A stretch of DNA of 64,000 bases from a virus, in IMG/VR virus record IMGVR_UViG_3300031857_013798, positions 1 through 64,000 of that record; one strand, given 5' to 3'. This document shows positions 29,877-37,830 of this stretch, one piece after another. Position numbers and translations under genes: made by a program. Numbering within the stretch: position 1 is the stretch's first letter; every line of letters starts with the position of its first letter. Below the pieces are notes generated by a model. It did not search any database and had not been told where the DNA came from. It worked only from the letters and a program-made list of their open reading frames with translations.

Positions 29877-29894
29877 TTTGTGCTAATTAATACT

Positions 29895-30152
29895 ATGCAA
29901 GACGAAGACGACAAAGTCTACCATTATGCAAAGAACATGCTGTTGGAGATCATGGCAGTGCTGTATGTTAATGGCCGACGAACCATGCATGTGGGTGCCG
30001 CTATGAGACTCATGGGTGTAGACGATGAAACTGCCAGCAAACATGATTCAGAGCGCATCGAAATAGAAGAAAATTTTGGTGAGATTGCCGCGCAATTAAA
30101 TATTGTTGAACGCCTAGCACCGCAAATTCCCAAAGGTGCCATAATCCACTAA
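29895..30152 (+). CDS. hypothetical protein (85 aa)
   Basis: Start at the ATG at 29895. Acidic helical protein: DKVYHYAKNMLLEIMAVLY, HVGAAMRLMGVDDE, IEIEENFGEIAAQL. Unrecognised. A helical regulator-like composition. Confidence 0.65.
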   Translation: MQDEDDKVYHYAKNMLLEIMAVLYVNGRRTMHVGAAMRLMGVDDETASKHDSERIEIEENFGEIAAQLNIVERLAPQIPKGAIIH

Positions 30153-30398
30153 ATGTCTATAACTCAGTTTCGTACAGCCGAACCGCTGTACATTGTGATT
30201 GTACGAAACAACAATCAAGCAGAAAGCCAGCTCAAGGCTTGGATCAAAGAACATAGAGTTGATCACGCCACCGTGTCAGGCAATCGAATGATGCTACATC
30301 ATCAACAAGCGTTTGATAGATTTTTAATTTCGTGGACACACAATTGGGACGCAGTGACAGTATGGGACACTTGGAACCGGCGCCACATCTACATCTAG
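30153..30398 (+). CDS. hypothetical protein (81 aa)
   Basis: Directly follows the previous stop. YIVIVRNNNQAESQLKAW, a His-rich middle and FDRFLISWTHNWDAV. Loosely like the F...F-x-L small family but without its exact end. Followed by a weak terminator. Confidence 0.62.
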   Translation: MSITQFRTAEPLYIVIVRNNNQAESQLKAWIKEHRVDHATVSGNRMMLHHQQAFDRFLISWTHNWDAVTVWDTWNRRHIYI

Positions 30399-30401
30399 GT
30401 G

Positions 30402-30425
30402 GAGTGCCAAAACTCCAAGTTTTTC
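30402..30425 (+). terminator. weak intrinsic terminator
   Basis: TGGAGT pairs with ACTCCA around a 6-nt loop, then AGTTTTTC. Confidence 0.5.
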
Positions 30426-30454
30426 TTGACATTGTGAGACGCACAATGTATAAT
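30426..30454 (+). promoter_or_regulatory. consensus sigma70 promoter with operator-like palindrome
   Basis: TTGACA (30426-30431), 17 bp, TATAAT (30449-30454). The spacer holds ACATTGTG-AGACG-CACAATGT (30429-30449), a perfect 8-bp inverted repeat touching both boxes. This is the layout of a repressor operator. Confidence 0.85.
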
Positions 30455-30478
30455 TAGTATTTTACAAAGGAAACATCT

Positions 30479-30664
30479 ATGACCAATCATGAACAACTCA
30501 AAACCGCTTTCGAAACTTATATTTCAGAGAACGAAAAATTTACTGGCAAGGGTGTGAAAGCCGCTGCCGCTCGTGCCCGCAAGGCCTTGCAAGAGATGAG
30601 CAAAGCCATCAAAGAGCGCCGTAAAGAAATTACCGCTGAGAAAGAAGCACTAGCCGCAAAATGA
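30479..30664 (+). CDS. small histone-like (Hc1-type) basic protein
   Basis: 61 residues after AAAGGAAA. Helical, Lys/Ala/Arg-rich: FTGKGVKAAAARARKALQEM and AIKERRKEITAEKE. Resembles Chlamydia histone H1-like Hc1 N-termini and small phage histone-like proteins. Likely binds DNA. Its promoter is fully consensus with an operator-like palindrome. Confidence 0.78.
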   Translation: MTNHEQLKTAFETYISENEKFTGKGVKAAAARARKALQEMSKAIKERRKEITAEKEALAAK

Positions 30665-30849
30665 CCAAGGATAAGGAACAGCAATTACATAAACCACATG
30701 AGGAATCTTGGCCCATGTTTATGTCCCGAGAGCAACGCGAGCAATTGATTCAAAACAAATTTGCTCGGGCTCACCATTATAGTAAACTTCGAGGAGAACA
30801 TCATGTACGAAGCAACCATACAGGAAACATCTTACAGAACAGCAGGTGA
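30661..30849 (+). CDS. hypothetical protein (62 aa)
   Basis: Coupled by ATGA to the histone-like gene. Basic, His/Gln-rich (QQLHKPHEESWPMF, SREQREQLIQNKFA). Overlaps the next gene's start by 47 nt. Unrecognised. Confidence 0.55.
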   Translation: MTKDKEQQLHKPHEESWPMFMSREQREQLIQNKFARAHHYSKLRGEHHVRSNHTGNILQNSR

Positions 30850-31498
30850 AGTCAATTCGGCCATGTTGCGTGTGTACAATCATATGCTCATGGCCATTGT
30901 GACCAGTGCCGTAGTAGCTGGATTAGTAGCATCCAGTCCAGCCGCAATGGCATTCTTTTTCACTGGAGTGATGAAATGGATCACGCTGTTCTTGCCCTTG
31001 GTAGCAGTATTTGGAGTTAGTTATGCACTGGCCAACAACCCACCACACCGAGTGGCTGTGGGACTGTTGCATGGATTCGCAGGTGTAATGGGCCTGAGCA
31101 TGGGCGCCATTGTGCATGTTTATACCACAGGTAGTTTGGTAATGGCGTTTGCTTCAAGTGCCATTCTGTTTGCTACCATGAGTTTTTACGGATACTTTAC
31201 CAAACGCAGTTTGGAGAGCTTTGGGCAATTTTTGATCATAGGACTTGTTGCCATAATCATTGCAAGTATTGTGAACATCTTTATTGGCAGTTCAGTGATG
31301 ACCATGGTTATCTCTGCCATTGCGATCATTATATTCCTGGGCCTCACAGCCTACGACACACAACAAATCCGTGAAATGGTATCCACAGATGACGCAGATA
31401 CACCTGCAGAAATCTTAGGTGCGCTCACATTGTACATGGACTTCATCAACATTTTTGTGAACCTACTGCAACTGTTTGGCATCAAAAATGATGACTAG
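30803..31498 (+). CDS. BAX inhibitor-1 (TMBIM/YccA-like) membrane protein
   Basis: 231 residues from the ATG at 30803 (CGAGGAGAA upstream). Seven hydrophobic segments and the family signatures GLTAYDTQQIREM and GALTLYMDFINIF with its acidic residues. Bacterial relatives (YccA, YbhL) act at the inner membrane; YccA inhibits FtsH protease. A phage copy could protect membrane proteins from FtsH or influence membrane integrity; this is inference. Overlaps neighbours. Confidence 0.92.
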   Translation: MYEATIQETSYRTAGEVNSAMLRVYNHMLMAIVTSAVVAGLVASSPAAMAFFFTGVMKWITLFLPLVAVFGVSYALANNPPHRVAVGLLHGFAGVMGLSMGAIVHVYTTGSLVMAFASSAILFATMSFYGYFTKRSLESFGQFLIIGLVAIIIASIVNIFIGSSVMTMVISAIAIIIFLGLTAYDTQQIREMVSTDDADTPAEILGALTLYMDFINIFVNLLQLFGIKNDD

Positions 31499-31655
31499 GA
31501 CTGTACAGGTAATTGAGGATCCCAACAACCCTGAAGAACTGTTGTTGGATCTTGGCACTGAATTGTGCGCCGAACTAGGCTGGGCCGTAGGCGACACCGT
31601 TCAGTGGATTGACAACAAAGACGGAACATGGCAACTTATAAAAACGACTGGGTAA
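31491..31655 (+). CDS. 54-aa AbrB-like small phage protein
   Basis: ATG at 31491 (another at 31488), overlapping the previous stop. DPNNPEELLLDLGTELC and LGWAVGDTVQWIDNKDG match a small phage family I recall (LxLGxELCxxLGWxxGDxLxW), similar to AbrB/MazE half-folds. Overlaps the next gene by 28 nt. Confidence 0.72.
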   Translation: MTRTVQVIEDPNNPEELLLDLGTELCAELGWAVGDTVQWIDNKDGTWQLIKTTG

Positions 31656-32164
31656 ACCTCAACCTCAAAGAATACGAATATAACGACCTAACAACCGACC
31701 CTTCTTACGGTGCTATTCCCCCATTGGTAAGTGCATTTGATGCAAATACCATGCCAACTGTAATCATAAGTGATACCACCAACATCACTGGCGGATACAC
31801 CATTGGTGGACTCAACGGTGCCACTGGCTCCAACACTGTTTGGACCACAAACAACACAACCACAGGCAGTTTTACAATTGGTGCAAATTACAGTGCAGTA
31901 GGATCTACGATTGAACAAGGTGGCAAGATGAGTCTTAGAGGGGACAAAGCTGATCTTGACATCAATGGCAAGAGTCTTAAAGACTGGATGGAAAAGGTTG
32001 AAGAACGCCTGAACATTCTCACACCAAATCCTGAACTGGAACGAGAGTGGGATGATCTGCGCCGACTGGGAGAACGCTATCGCAAGCTGGAAAAGAAATG
32101 CAAGGAAAAAGCAGAAGTATGGAACAAACTAAAAGCAATGCCCAAGCCGGAGGTCAAATGGTAA
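31628..32164 (+). CDS. conserved phage-type coiled-coil protein (178 aa)
   Basis: N-terminal Gly/Thr/Asn-rich beta-like region (30-100) and a C-terminal part LDINGKSLKDWMEKVEERL followed by ELEREWDDLRRLGERY and LEKKCKEKAEVWNKL, a coiled coil. I recall the second part in many phages. Possibly a virion or assembly protein. Its end overlaps nadE. Confidence 0.78.
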   Translation: MATYKNDWVNLNLKEYEYNDLTTDPSYGAIPPLVSAFDANTMPTVIISDTTNITGGYTIGGLNGATGSNTVWTTNNTTTGSFTIGANYSAVGSTIEQGGKMSLRGDKADLDINGKSLKDWMEKVEERLNILTPNPELEREWDDLRRLGERYRKLEKKCKEKAEVWNKLKAMPKPEVKW

Positions 32165-32970
32165 CACCAAAGCAACGTATCAAGCACATTGTAAAATGGA
32201 TCCGACAATACGCAACAAAAAACAAGATCTCTACACTAGTTGTAGGGATCTCAGGTGGGATTGACTCATCTGTTGTGAGTGCATTATGCGCCGAAACAGG
32301 ACTCACAACCATTGTGGTGCAAATGCCCATCCGCCAAAACAAGAAGCTGGACAATCGCAGTTCAATGCAGGCTACCTGGTTGATGGAACGCTACAAAAAC
32401 GTCACACACATGAGCATGGATTTGACGTCTGTGTTCTCTGCGTTTGAAAAGAAAACTGTGCCATTTTGTGATGCAGAAAATGCATCACAAGTTGAACTGG
32501 CTTTTGCCAACTCACGTGCTAGATTGCGTATGATGACCTTGTACCAAATTGCACAATGCCATGGTGGTATTGTAGTAGGCACCGGCAACCGAGTGGAAGA
32601 CTTTGGTGTGGGCTTCTTTACCAAGTATGGTGATGGTGGTGTGGATATCAGCCCCATCGGCGACTGCATGAAAACAGAAGTATGGGATATGGGTAGAGAG
32701 TTTGGGCTGCCACAAGAAATCATTGATGCCGCACCCACCGACGGCTTGTGGGATGATGGGCGCACAGACGAAGGTCAACTGGGCATGAGCTACCCAGATC
32801 TTGAGCGCATGATGGCCTTGGACTTTTTGCAACGATGCAAGGCTGTGGACTCCGACATGCCTGGCAGCGCCAAATTGTCAGCAGATGATAGAAAAAAACT
32901 CAAGCGGTACCAAGACATTCGTGCTAGAAACATGCACAAGATGCTGCCAATACCGGTCTGCAAGTTTTGA
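32158..32970 (+). CDS. nadE: NAD+ synthetase
   Basis: ATP-pyrophosphatase of 270 residues making NAD+ from nicotinate adenine dinucleotide. Start at the ATG at 32158 behind GGAGG. The P-loop S32GGIDSS38 is intact, as are NSRARLRMMTLYQIA, GTGNRVEDFGVGFFTKYGDG and DGRTDEGQLGMSY. It lacks an N-terminal glutaminase domain, so it should be the ammonia-dependent type. It would raise host NAD during infection. Confidence 0.95.
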   Translation: MVTPKQRIKHIVKWIRQYATKNKISTLVVGISGGIDSSVVSALCAETGLTTIVVQMPIRQNKKLDNRSSMQATWLMERYKNVTHMSMDLTSVFSAFEKKTVPFCDAENASQVELAFANSRARLRMMTLYQIAQCHGGIVVGTGNRVEDFGVGFFTKYGDGGVDISPIGDCMKTEVWDMGREFGLPQEIIDAAPTDGLWDDGRTDEGQLGMSYPDLERMMALDFLQRCKAVDSDMPGSAKLSADDRKKLKRYQDIRARNMHKMLPIPVCKF

Positions 32971-33057
32971 TAGTTAACTGCGCCGTTTGTTTAAAAACGG
33001 CACCATTTTGGCCCGGTAATTCCGGTGATAGCAACCATTCCAGTAAGTAAAACTACC

Positions 33058-33633
33058 ATGAAAGAAAAAACTATCTCTCTCAACAGGTGGGCCACATGGA
33101 GCTCACGCATCCTGAAAGCCCTAGGCTTCTGGTTGGTCGTTGCCACTGTGATTGCAGTGTGTCAAAGCCGACTGGATGCCTTGCGCGAACAAACAGGAAA
33201 TCTACCAGCAGGCTATGTGTCTGCTGCCGAGCGCACTCGACAACTGGACTGCCTTACCCGTAACATCTACTGGGAAGCAGCCTCAGAGCCTTTTGAAGGC
33301 AAAGTGGCAGTGGCTCAAGTCACAATGAACCGTGTGGAATCTGGACGTTTTCCTGATTCCGTGTGTGGCGTGGTTTATCAAAAAAATGTGTTTTATGAAA
33401 AGGTAGTATGCCAGTTCTCCTGGTACTGCGAAACCAATCACAAAACACGAGCAGTTTATACTCCACTGTGGCGCGAAAGCGAAGAAGTGGCCAAGAAGGT
33501 GCTGTTGGAAAACTTCCGATTGCCTGGCTTGAAAAACGCCCTATATTATCATGCAGACTATGTGAATCCCAACTGGGGCAAACCGCGTATTGAAAAGATT
33601 GGCCGACACATTTTTTACGGAGATAAACGATGA
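33058..33633 (+). CDS. SleB-type cell wall hydrolase (endolysin-like)
   Basis: 191 residues. A signal-anchor segment (ALGFWLVVATVIAVC) exports it. The catalytic domain starts LTRNIYWEAASEPFEGKVA and continues VAQVTMNRVESGRFPDSV and CQFSWYC, the cell wall hydrolase SleB family (probable lytic transglycosylase). The Glu of YWEA is the likely catalytic residue. It overlaps a three-pass membrane protein by 4 nt, so the pair may be an endolysin and holin. The start could also be a GTG at 33025. Confidence 0.9.
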   Translation: MKEKTISLNRWATWSSRILKALGFWLVVATVIAVCQSRLDALREQTGNLPAGYVSAAERTRQLDCLTRNIYWEAASEPFEGKVAVAQVTMNRVESGRFPDSVCGVVYQKNVFYEKVVCQFSWYCETNHKTRAVYTPLWRESEEVAKKVLLENFRLPGLKNALYYHADYVNPNWGKPRIEKIGRHIFYGDKR

Positions 33634-33944
33634 AATTTGACTTGCAACACACAGCCGAAATCCTGCAACTTTGGCTGAAAGATCACTTGCCAAAAATCTC
33701 CGCAGAAACACTAGGTTGGCTAGCGGCCATTGTGATTCATGCCGCAACCATTCCCACACTTTTGGCGCTGATGACCGGACTTAGTGATCGCACACCCAGT
33801 TTGGACATTGTGCTGTTTATGTGGGCCGGCCTGGTCCTGCTGTTCTTACGGGCAGTGGTGCTCAAAGACATGCTCAACATCATCACAGTGGGTGCAGGAT
33901 TCATTGTGCAAGCGGTTTTGATGGCCTTAATACTTTTTAAGTAA
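33630..33944 (+). CDS. three-pass membrane protein, holin candidate
   Basis: 104 residues, hydrophobic segments about 28-48, 58-78 and 85-103 (IVLFMWAGLVLLFLRAVV, ITVGAGFIVQAVLMAL), a short charged N-terminus and few loop charges. Coupled to the SleB-type hydrolase. Class I holin topology is plausible. I recall similar proteins in T4-like phages without proven function. Confidence 0.72.
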   Translation: MKFDLQHTAEILQLWLKDHLPKISAETLGWLAAIVIHAATIPTLLALMTGLSDRTPSLDIVLFMWAGLVLLFLRAVVLKDMLNIITVGAGFIVQAVLMALILFK

Positions 33945-33973
33945 TTGACCAATAAATCAGGATATGCTATACT
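33945..33973 (+). promoter_or_regulatory. early promoter, leaderless type
   Basis: TTGACC (33945-33950), 17 bp, TGC-TATACT (33968-33973). ATG at 33980, 6 nt later. Confidence 0.85.
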
Positions 33974-33979
33974 GCATGC

Positions 33980-34210
33980 ATGATTAAGATTTCTGCAAGC
34001 CGCCCCCACAAAACACTGCGTCAAAATGATTCAGATTTCACATTCTCGCCCGATGGCATTCGAGTAGTGCCTAGGGCTGGATTTGAAGTTAGTAATCATT
34101 GTCCTGCACAATATAAACAAGTCATTGCAGAATGCATCAACAACGGCTGGCTCAAGCCTGTTGCTCACATGCGAGATGTTGAGTACACCATGGAACTCCT
34201 ACGCAAATGA
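33980..34210 (+). CDS. hypothetical protein (76 aa), leaderless
   Basis: Starts 6 nt after the -10 box with no ribosome binding site. MIKISASRPHKTLRQ, a strand region FTFSPDGIRVVPRAG and a helical end. Unrecognised. First of a coupled block to 35192. Confidence 0.72.
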   Translation: MIKISASRPHKTLRQNDSDFTFSPDGIRVVPRAGFEVSNHCPAQYKQVIAECINNGWLKPVAHMRDVEYTMELLRK

Positions 34211-34389
34211 TACGTGACACATTGATAATGCTGGCTGTGGTTGCTCTGGCCATTTTGATGTTTGTTTTTATTGTGTGGAGTAATTCCTTGCAATCAAGTG
34301 AACGCAGGATTGACTGCACTTGGAGCGAAATCAGCCCTGATTTTTCAACTGCCATGCGCGAAGCATGTAGAAAGGCCAGAAGCAAATGA
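34207..34389 (+). CDS. small single-pass membrane protein (60 aa)
   Basis: Coupled by ATGA. One hydrophobic segment (LIMLAVVALAILMFVFIVW) then a polar tail with two Cys. Function unknown. Confidence 0.68.
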   Translation: MIRDTLIMLAVVALAILMFVFIVWSNSLQSSERRIDCTWSEISPDFSTAMREACRKARSK

Positions 34390-34538
34390 TCAATGATGAA
34401 AAAGACACTGCATATTCTGCGGAGCATGACGCTTACTACAATCCAGTGATCAATGAATGGATTGACTCCAAGTGTGACGATCCCACCTGTGAATTTTGTA
34501 CCACCCGCCCTGAGCGACCTTTGAAAGACCTACCATGA
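34386..34538 (+). CDS. 50-aa Cys-containing small protein
   Basis: Coupled at both ends. Acidic, with SKCDDPTCEFCTT, a three-Cys cluster that could bind zinc. No family. Confidence 0.58.
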   Translation: MINDEKDTAYSAEHDAYYNPVINEWIDSKCDDPTCEFCTTRPERPLKDLP

Positions 34539-34933
34539 GCATGCACCTCCACCACCCCAGTCTCAGTCTTGGCGGCAAGCGCAAAGGCAAAGTCAAGTTT
34601 CGCAACGCCGAGGAAGCAAAAAAAGCCCGCGAGCTTGATGCTTCGTGGAAAGAACTGCAAAAGAAGTGGGAAGTGGATGCTGACCAAAAGCGCCGCACTC
34701 GTGCCATGAAAGCACCTGCACTGGACTACAAATTGAGCACACCTATAGGCCGTCCCACAGGACACAACATTCCTAGTCGTGCTGACTCTGTGTTGGGCCC
34801 TGTGTCCAGCAAGGCAATTCCGCAGTACACTGGCACCAAGATGATTGGTGTGGGTACCATGCACAAGTCCAATGCTGTGCCCATCTTCTCAAATGAAGAA
34901 GCACATGATATAGCAACCATGCGCCGTGGCTAA
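34535..34933 (+). CDS. conserved phage-type protein (132 aa)
   Basis: Basic N-terminus MSMHLHHPSLSLGGKRKGK, a helix with NAEEAKKARELDASWKEL, and a C-terminus with YTGTKMIGVGTMHKSNAVPI and EEAHDIATMRR. I recall this C-terminal motif from many phages. Function unknown, possibly virion-linked. Confidence 0.82.
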   Translation: MSMHLHHPSLSLGGKRKGKVKFRNAEEAKKARELDASWKELQKKWEVDADQKRRTRAMKAPALDYKLSTPIGRPTGHNIPSRADSVLGPVSSKAIPQYTGTKMIGVGTMHKSNAVPIFSNEEAHDIATMRRG

Positions 34934-35192
34934 CAACGACTTGTATTCAACGCCGGAAAAAAGACTAGACACCATTCTAGGTGATGCTGGCTTTTGGGTA
35001 CGAATGCAAAAGTGTCGACAGTCAGAAGAAGGCAGAACGCATTGTAAAACTGATATGGATACAATAGCATGGTTCCGGGACACATACGGCATCCGGTTGT
35101 TGCCATCGGACACTCACATGAATGGATACAGTCGAGAAGTTGAGATTGTGGATGAGAAAAAGTATCTTGTATTTTTGTTAAAATTTGCATGA
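34926..35192 (+). CDS. small protein of the F-x-L-x-(W/F)A family
   Basis: GTG start overlapping the previous gene. 88 residues ending VEIVDEKKYLVFLLKFA, the same end layout as the proteins at 22980-24598. The middle contains two Cys. Function unknown. Confidence 0.65.
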   Translation: MANNDLYSTPEKRLDTILGDAGFWVRMQKCRQSEEGRTHCKTDMDTIAWFRDTYGIRLLPSDTHMNGYSREVEIVDEKKYLVFLLKFA

Positions 35193-35211
35193 AATTATAG
35201 AAAGGTAAAAC

Positions 35212-35490
35212 ATGACACGCGACGAAGTCAAAACAGTTATTTTGAGGATTTGCAAAAAACAGTACGATCTAGACATTGACAACTTTGCAGAGGATGCACC
35301 TCTTGCAGACTTGCAAAATATCAATCCCAAGATTGATTCACTGTCTGTGATTGAAATGATATTTGATGTTGAAGATGAACTTGGCATCAAAGTAAACTCT
35401 GCTGACATGAGTCAGCCAGCTAACTTGGCAGAAATCATTGACAGTTTGACCGAAGCTGTGAACGATCCGGTCAATCGTGTTAAAAAATGA
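35212..35490 (+). CDS. acyl carrier protein
   Basis: 92 residues after GAAAGG. The phosphopantetheine site is Ser43 in PKIDSLSVIEMIFDVEDELG, the standard DSL context of ACP, within an acidic four-helix layout. It overlaps the desaturase gene by 4 nt, and that overlaps a ketoacyl synthase, so it probably supplies the carrier for a phage acyl-modifying pathway. A host synthase would attach the prosthetic group. Confidence 0.92.
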   Translation: MTRDEVKTVILRICKKQYDLDIDNFAEDAPLADLQNINPKIDSLSVIEMIFDVEDELGIKVNSADMSQPANLAEIIDSLTEAVNDPVNRVKK

Positions 35491-36236
35491 TTTGGCAAGG
35501 TGATCCTGACAGAACCAAACAGGTTCTCTCAGTTCAATTGATTGTTGCGATGCTGGGCATACCAGTATTGGTATATCAATGGCATTGGTGGTACGCAATA
35601 TACCTTGTGTTCTTTTACAGTTTTTTGTTGTTCATCTCACACCATGCAGGATTGCATAGATACTTCTCACACCGCAGTTACACAGTCACTCCGTTTTGGC
35701 ATGCATTTTTGTGTGTGAGTTCTTGTTTGGCCTGTTTTGGGTCACCAGTTGGTTATTCCATCATCCACCGAGCCCATCATGTACACACAGACACTGCACA
35801 AGATCCACATGCTCCAGACATTGGAATTCTCAATGTGATACTGTTCAATTGGAACTTGTCCAATCTCAGCATGTGGGATGGCATTAGAGATCTAAGAGAT
35901 CCTTGGATGAAGTTCACTCACAATTATTACGCATTGATTGTTTTGACGTTTGCATTGGTGCTATTGGCCATTGACCCCGTATTGTTTTTGTGCTATAGTA
36001 TTGCTAATGCAGGAGCATTGTTGGCCATGGGTTTTGTGAACACCGTGTGTCACACTCACGGTTTGACCACCTATCAGAATCATGCCACAAAGGATACCAG
36101 TTCAAATAGCTATCTAGCCCTAGTCATTGGAGAATGGCACAACAATCATCATGCCAATCCACAACGGTGGAATCAACGTGAGCAGTGGTGGGAAGTTGAC
36201 TATGCGGCACAATTTATTCGACTGATCAAAACATGA
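35487..36236 (+). CDS. fatty acid desaturase (membrane di-iron)
   Basis: 249 residues with histidine boxes HRYFSH (57-62), HRAHH (94-98) and HNNHH (218-222), the delta-9 type pattern, and four to five membrane segments. It is coupled between ACP and ketoacyl synthase genes, which suggests action on ACP- or phospholipid-linked chains. Distinct from the desaturase at 4173 (HRGQAH first box). Confidence 0.92.
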   Translation: MIWQGDPDRTKQVLSVQLIVAMLGIPVLVYQWHWWYAIYLVFFYSFLLFISHHAGLHRYFSHRSYTVTPFWHAFLCVSSCLACFGSPVGYSIIHRAHHVHTDTAQDPHAPDIGILNVILFNWNLSNLSMWDGIRDLRDPWMKFTHNYYALIVLTFALVLLAIDPVLFLCYSIANAGALLAMGFVNTVCHTHGLTTYQNHATKDTSSNSYLALVIGEWHNNHHANPQRWNQREQWWEVDYAAQFIRLIKT

Positions 36237-37393
36237 ATAGAGTAGTTATTACAGGAGTGGGTTGCATTACTCCATTGGGCAATAGTTATGATCAAGTTGT
36301 TGCTGCCATGTATGCAGGAACATCAGGCATCATTTTTAGTGAAACTCTCCAGGCCAACACTGCCAAGGTTGGATTAGGACACAGCAACATCAATGATCAA
36401 TTTGATCGTTATGATACTGCGGCCACAAGTTTGTTTGCTCGCGCCACCATGCTGGCATACCAACAAGCAAAAGCAGATGCAAAAACCAGTGTGGATGGTG
36501 TTTACATTGGTACAGGCGCAGGTGCTGCCTACGAAGTGAACAACACCATTCTTGAATTCCAGGATAAAGGTCGAGTGCGTCCAAACAGTTTGGTATCATC
36601 AATGAGCAGTGGCGCAGCCAGTTTTATTGCGTCAAAAGACAACATCACAGGTCCTGTGTTCACACACACAGCGGCATGTGCTTCCAGCAGTGTGTCTATT
36701 GGAGAAGCATACAAAGCCATCAAACATGGCGAGGTCAGCGTTATGGCAGCCGGCGGCGCCGAATTTTGCCTCAGTCCCATTTTAGTGGACCAATGGCGGG
36801 CCATGCGGGCCATGGGCACAAAGTCTGCACCATTCAGTGCCACACGAGATGGCATCATCTTGGGCGAAGGCAGTGTTGTTTATGTTCTAGAAAGTTTGGA
36901 TCATGCGCTGGTTCGAAATGCTGTGATACATGCAGAAATTGTGGGATATGGTATCAGTTGTGGCAGCGAAACTCTAACCAAGCCCAGTGAACAAGGTCAG
37001 ATCTCTGCCATGCAATCTGCACTGAATGGTATTGATCCAAGTCGTGTGACCTATATCAACGCACATGGCACAGGCACACCTGTTGGAGACTTGGTTGAAT
37101 TAAGTAGTATACAAAAAGTATTTGGCAGTGGCGTTCCCATCAGTTCAACCAAGGCACTGCACGGGCACTTGTTGGGCAACTCTGGAGCCATGGAACTGCT
37201 GGCTTGTTTGGCTGTGCTAAAAACAAATCAAATTATTCCCAATTGGAATCTAACTGATCCTGATCCTGCAATTCCTGAAGGTGTGTACCTACCAACTGAG
37301 GTTGTTGAGCATGAACAAGATGTGTGTTTGAACAACAGCTTTGCATTTGGTGGTACCAATGTGGTGCTGGCATTGACAAAATTTTTAGCATGA
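36233..37393 (+). CDS. fabF: beta-ketoacyl-ACP synthase II-like
   Basis: A 386-residue condensing enzyme (E. coli FabF 413). Cys149 (TAACASSS), His278 (NAHGTGTPVGD) and His312 (GHLLG), with Lys307, form the full catalytic set. GGTNV at the C-terminus is the usual end motif. It would condense acyl-ACP with malonyl-ACP, elongating chains. With ACP and desaturase in one coupled operon it suggests tuning of unsaturated chain length (temperature-type control) or synthesis of a special acyl group. Confidence 0.95.
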   Translation: MNRVVITGVGCITPLGNSYDQVVAAMYAGTSGIIFSETLQANTAKVGLGHSNINDQFDRYDTAATSLFARATMLAYQQAKADAKTSVDGVYIGTGAGAAYEVNNTILEFQDKGRVRPNSLVSSMSSGAASFIASKDNITGPVFTHTAACASSSVSIGEAYKAIKHGEVSVMAAGGAEFCLSPILVDQWRAMRAMGTKSAPFSATRDGIILGEGSVVYVLESLDHALVRNAVIHAEIVGYGISCGSETLTKPSEQGQISAMQSALNGIDPSRVTYINAHGTGTPVGDLVELSSIQKVFGSGVPISSTKALHGHLLGNSGAMELLACLAVLKTNQIIPNWNLTDPDPAIPEGVYLPTEVVEHEQDVCLNNSFAFGGTNVVLALTKFLA

Positions 37394-37431
37394 AGAAAAA
37401 ACGTCAATTAACTTATAGAGGAGAACTCCAA

Positions 37432-37818
37432 ATGGATATGGCTACATGGGAAAAACAAGAAGTGGTGCGACTGCTCAAGGGAGCGCCAGGCACACAATAT
37501 CAAGAGGCAGATGATGTCAACAAGGCCATCATCCGTGATTGGATCAAGAGCCTGCTACAAAAAAGTACCATCAAAGTGACCTTTGTCAAAGCAGATGGCA
37601 CCGATCGCGAAATGCTTTGCACACTCAACTGGGATTTCATTCCCTCAGCTGCAATAACTCCAGTATTACCAGTGGATGGTATTGTTAAAGAAAGCAAAAA
37701 ACCGCGCAAGGAACCTGATCCACATAGCCTTCGTGTGTTTGACCTAGAAAAACAAGAATGGCGCAGTTTCCGTTTTGATCGACTGAAGAAGATCACTGCG
37801 GAATTGAAATTCGAATAA
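37432..37818 (+). CDS. DUF2693-like phage protein
   Basis: 128 residues from the ATG at 37432, chosen for the strong AGAGGAGAAC site; an ATG at 37390 overlapping fabF is the alternative. IKVTFVKADGTDREMLCTLN is the core of the small beta family that I associate with DUF2693 in T4-like phages, and the C-terminus SLRVFDLEKQEWRSFRFD resembles its usual end. Function unknown. Confidence 0.72.
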   Translation: MDMATWEKQEVVRLLKGAPGTQYQEADDVNKAIIRDWIKSLLQKSTIKVTFVKADGTDREMLCTLNWDFIPSAAITPVLPVDGIVKESKKPRKEPDPHSLRVFDLEKQEWRSFRFDRLKKITAELKFE

Positions 37819-37830
37819 GTAAACACTTAT

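Noticed and set aside
36390-36990. Frames overlapping the ketoacyl synthase gene on both strands
   Set aside because: The sense protein has full catalytic motifs; the others lack support.
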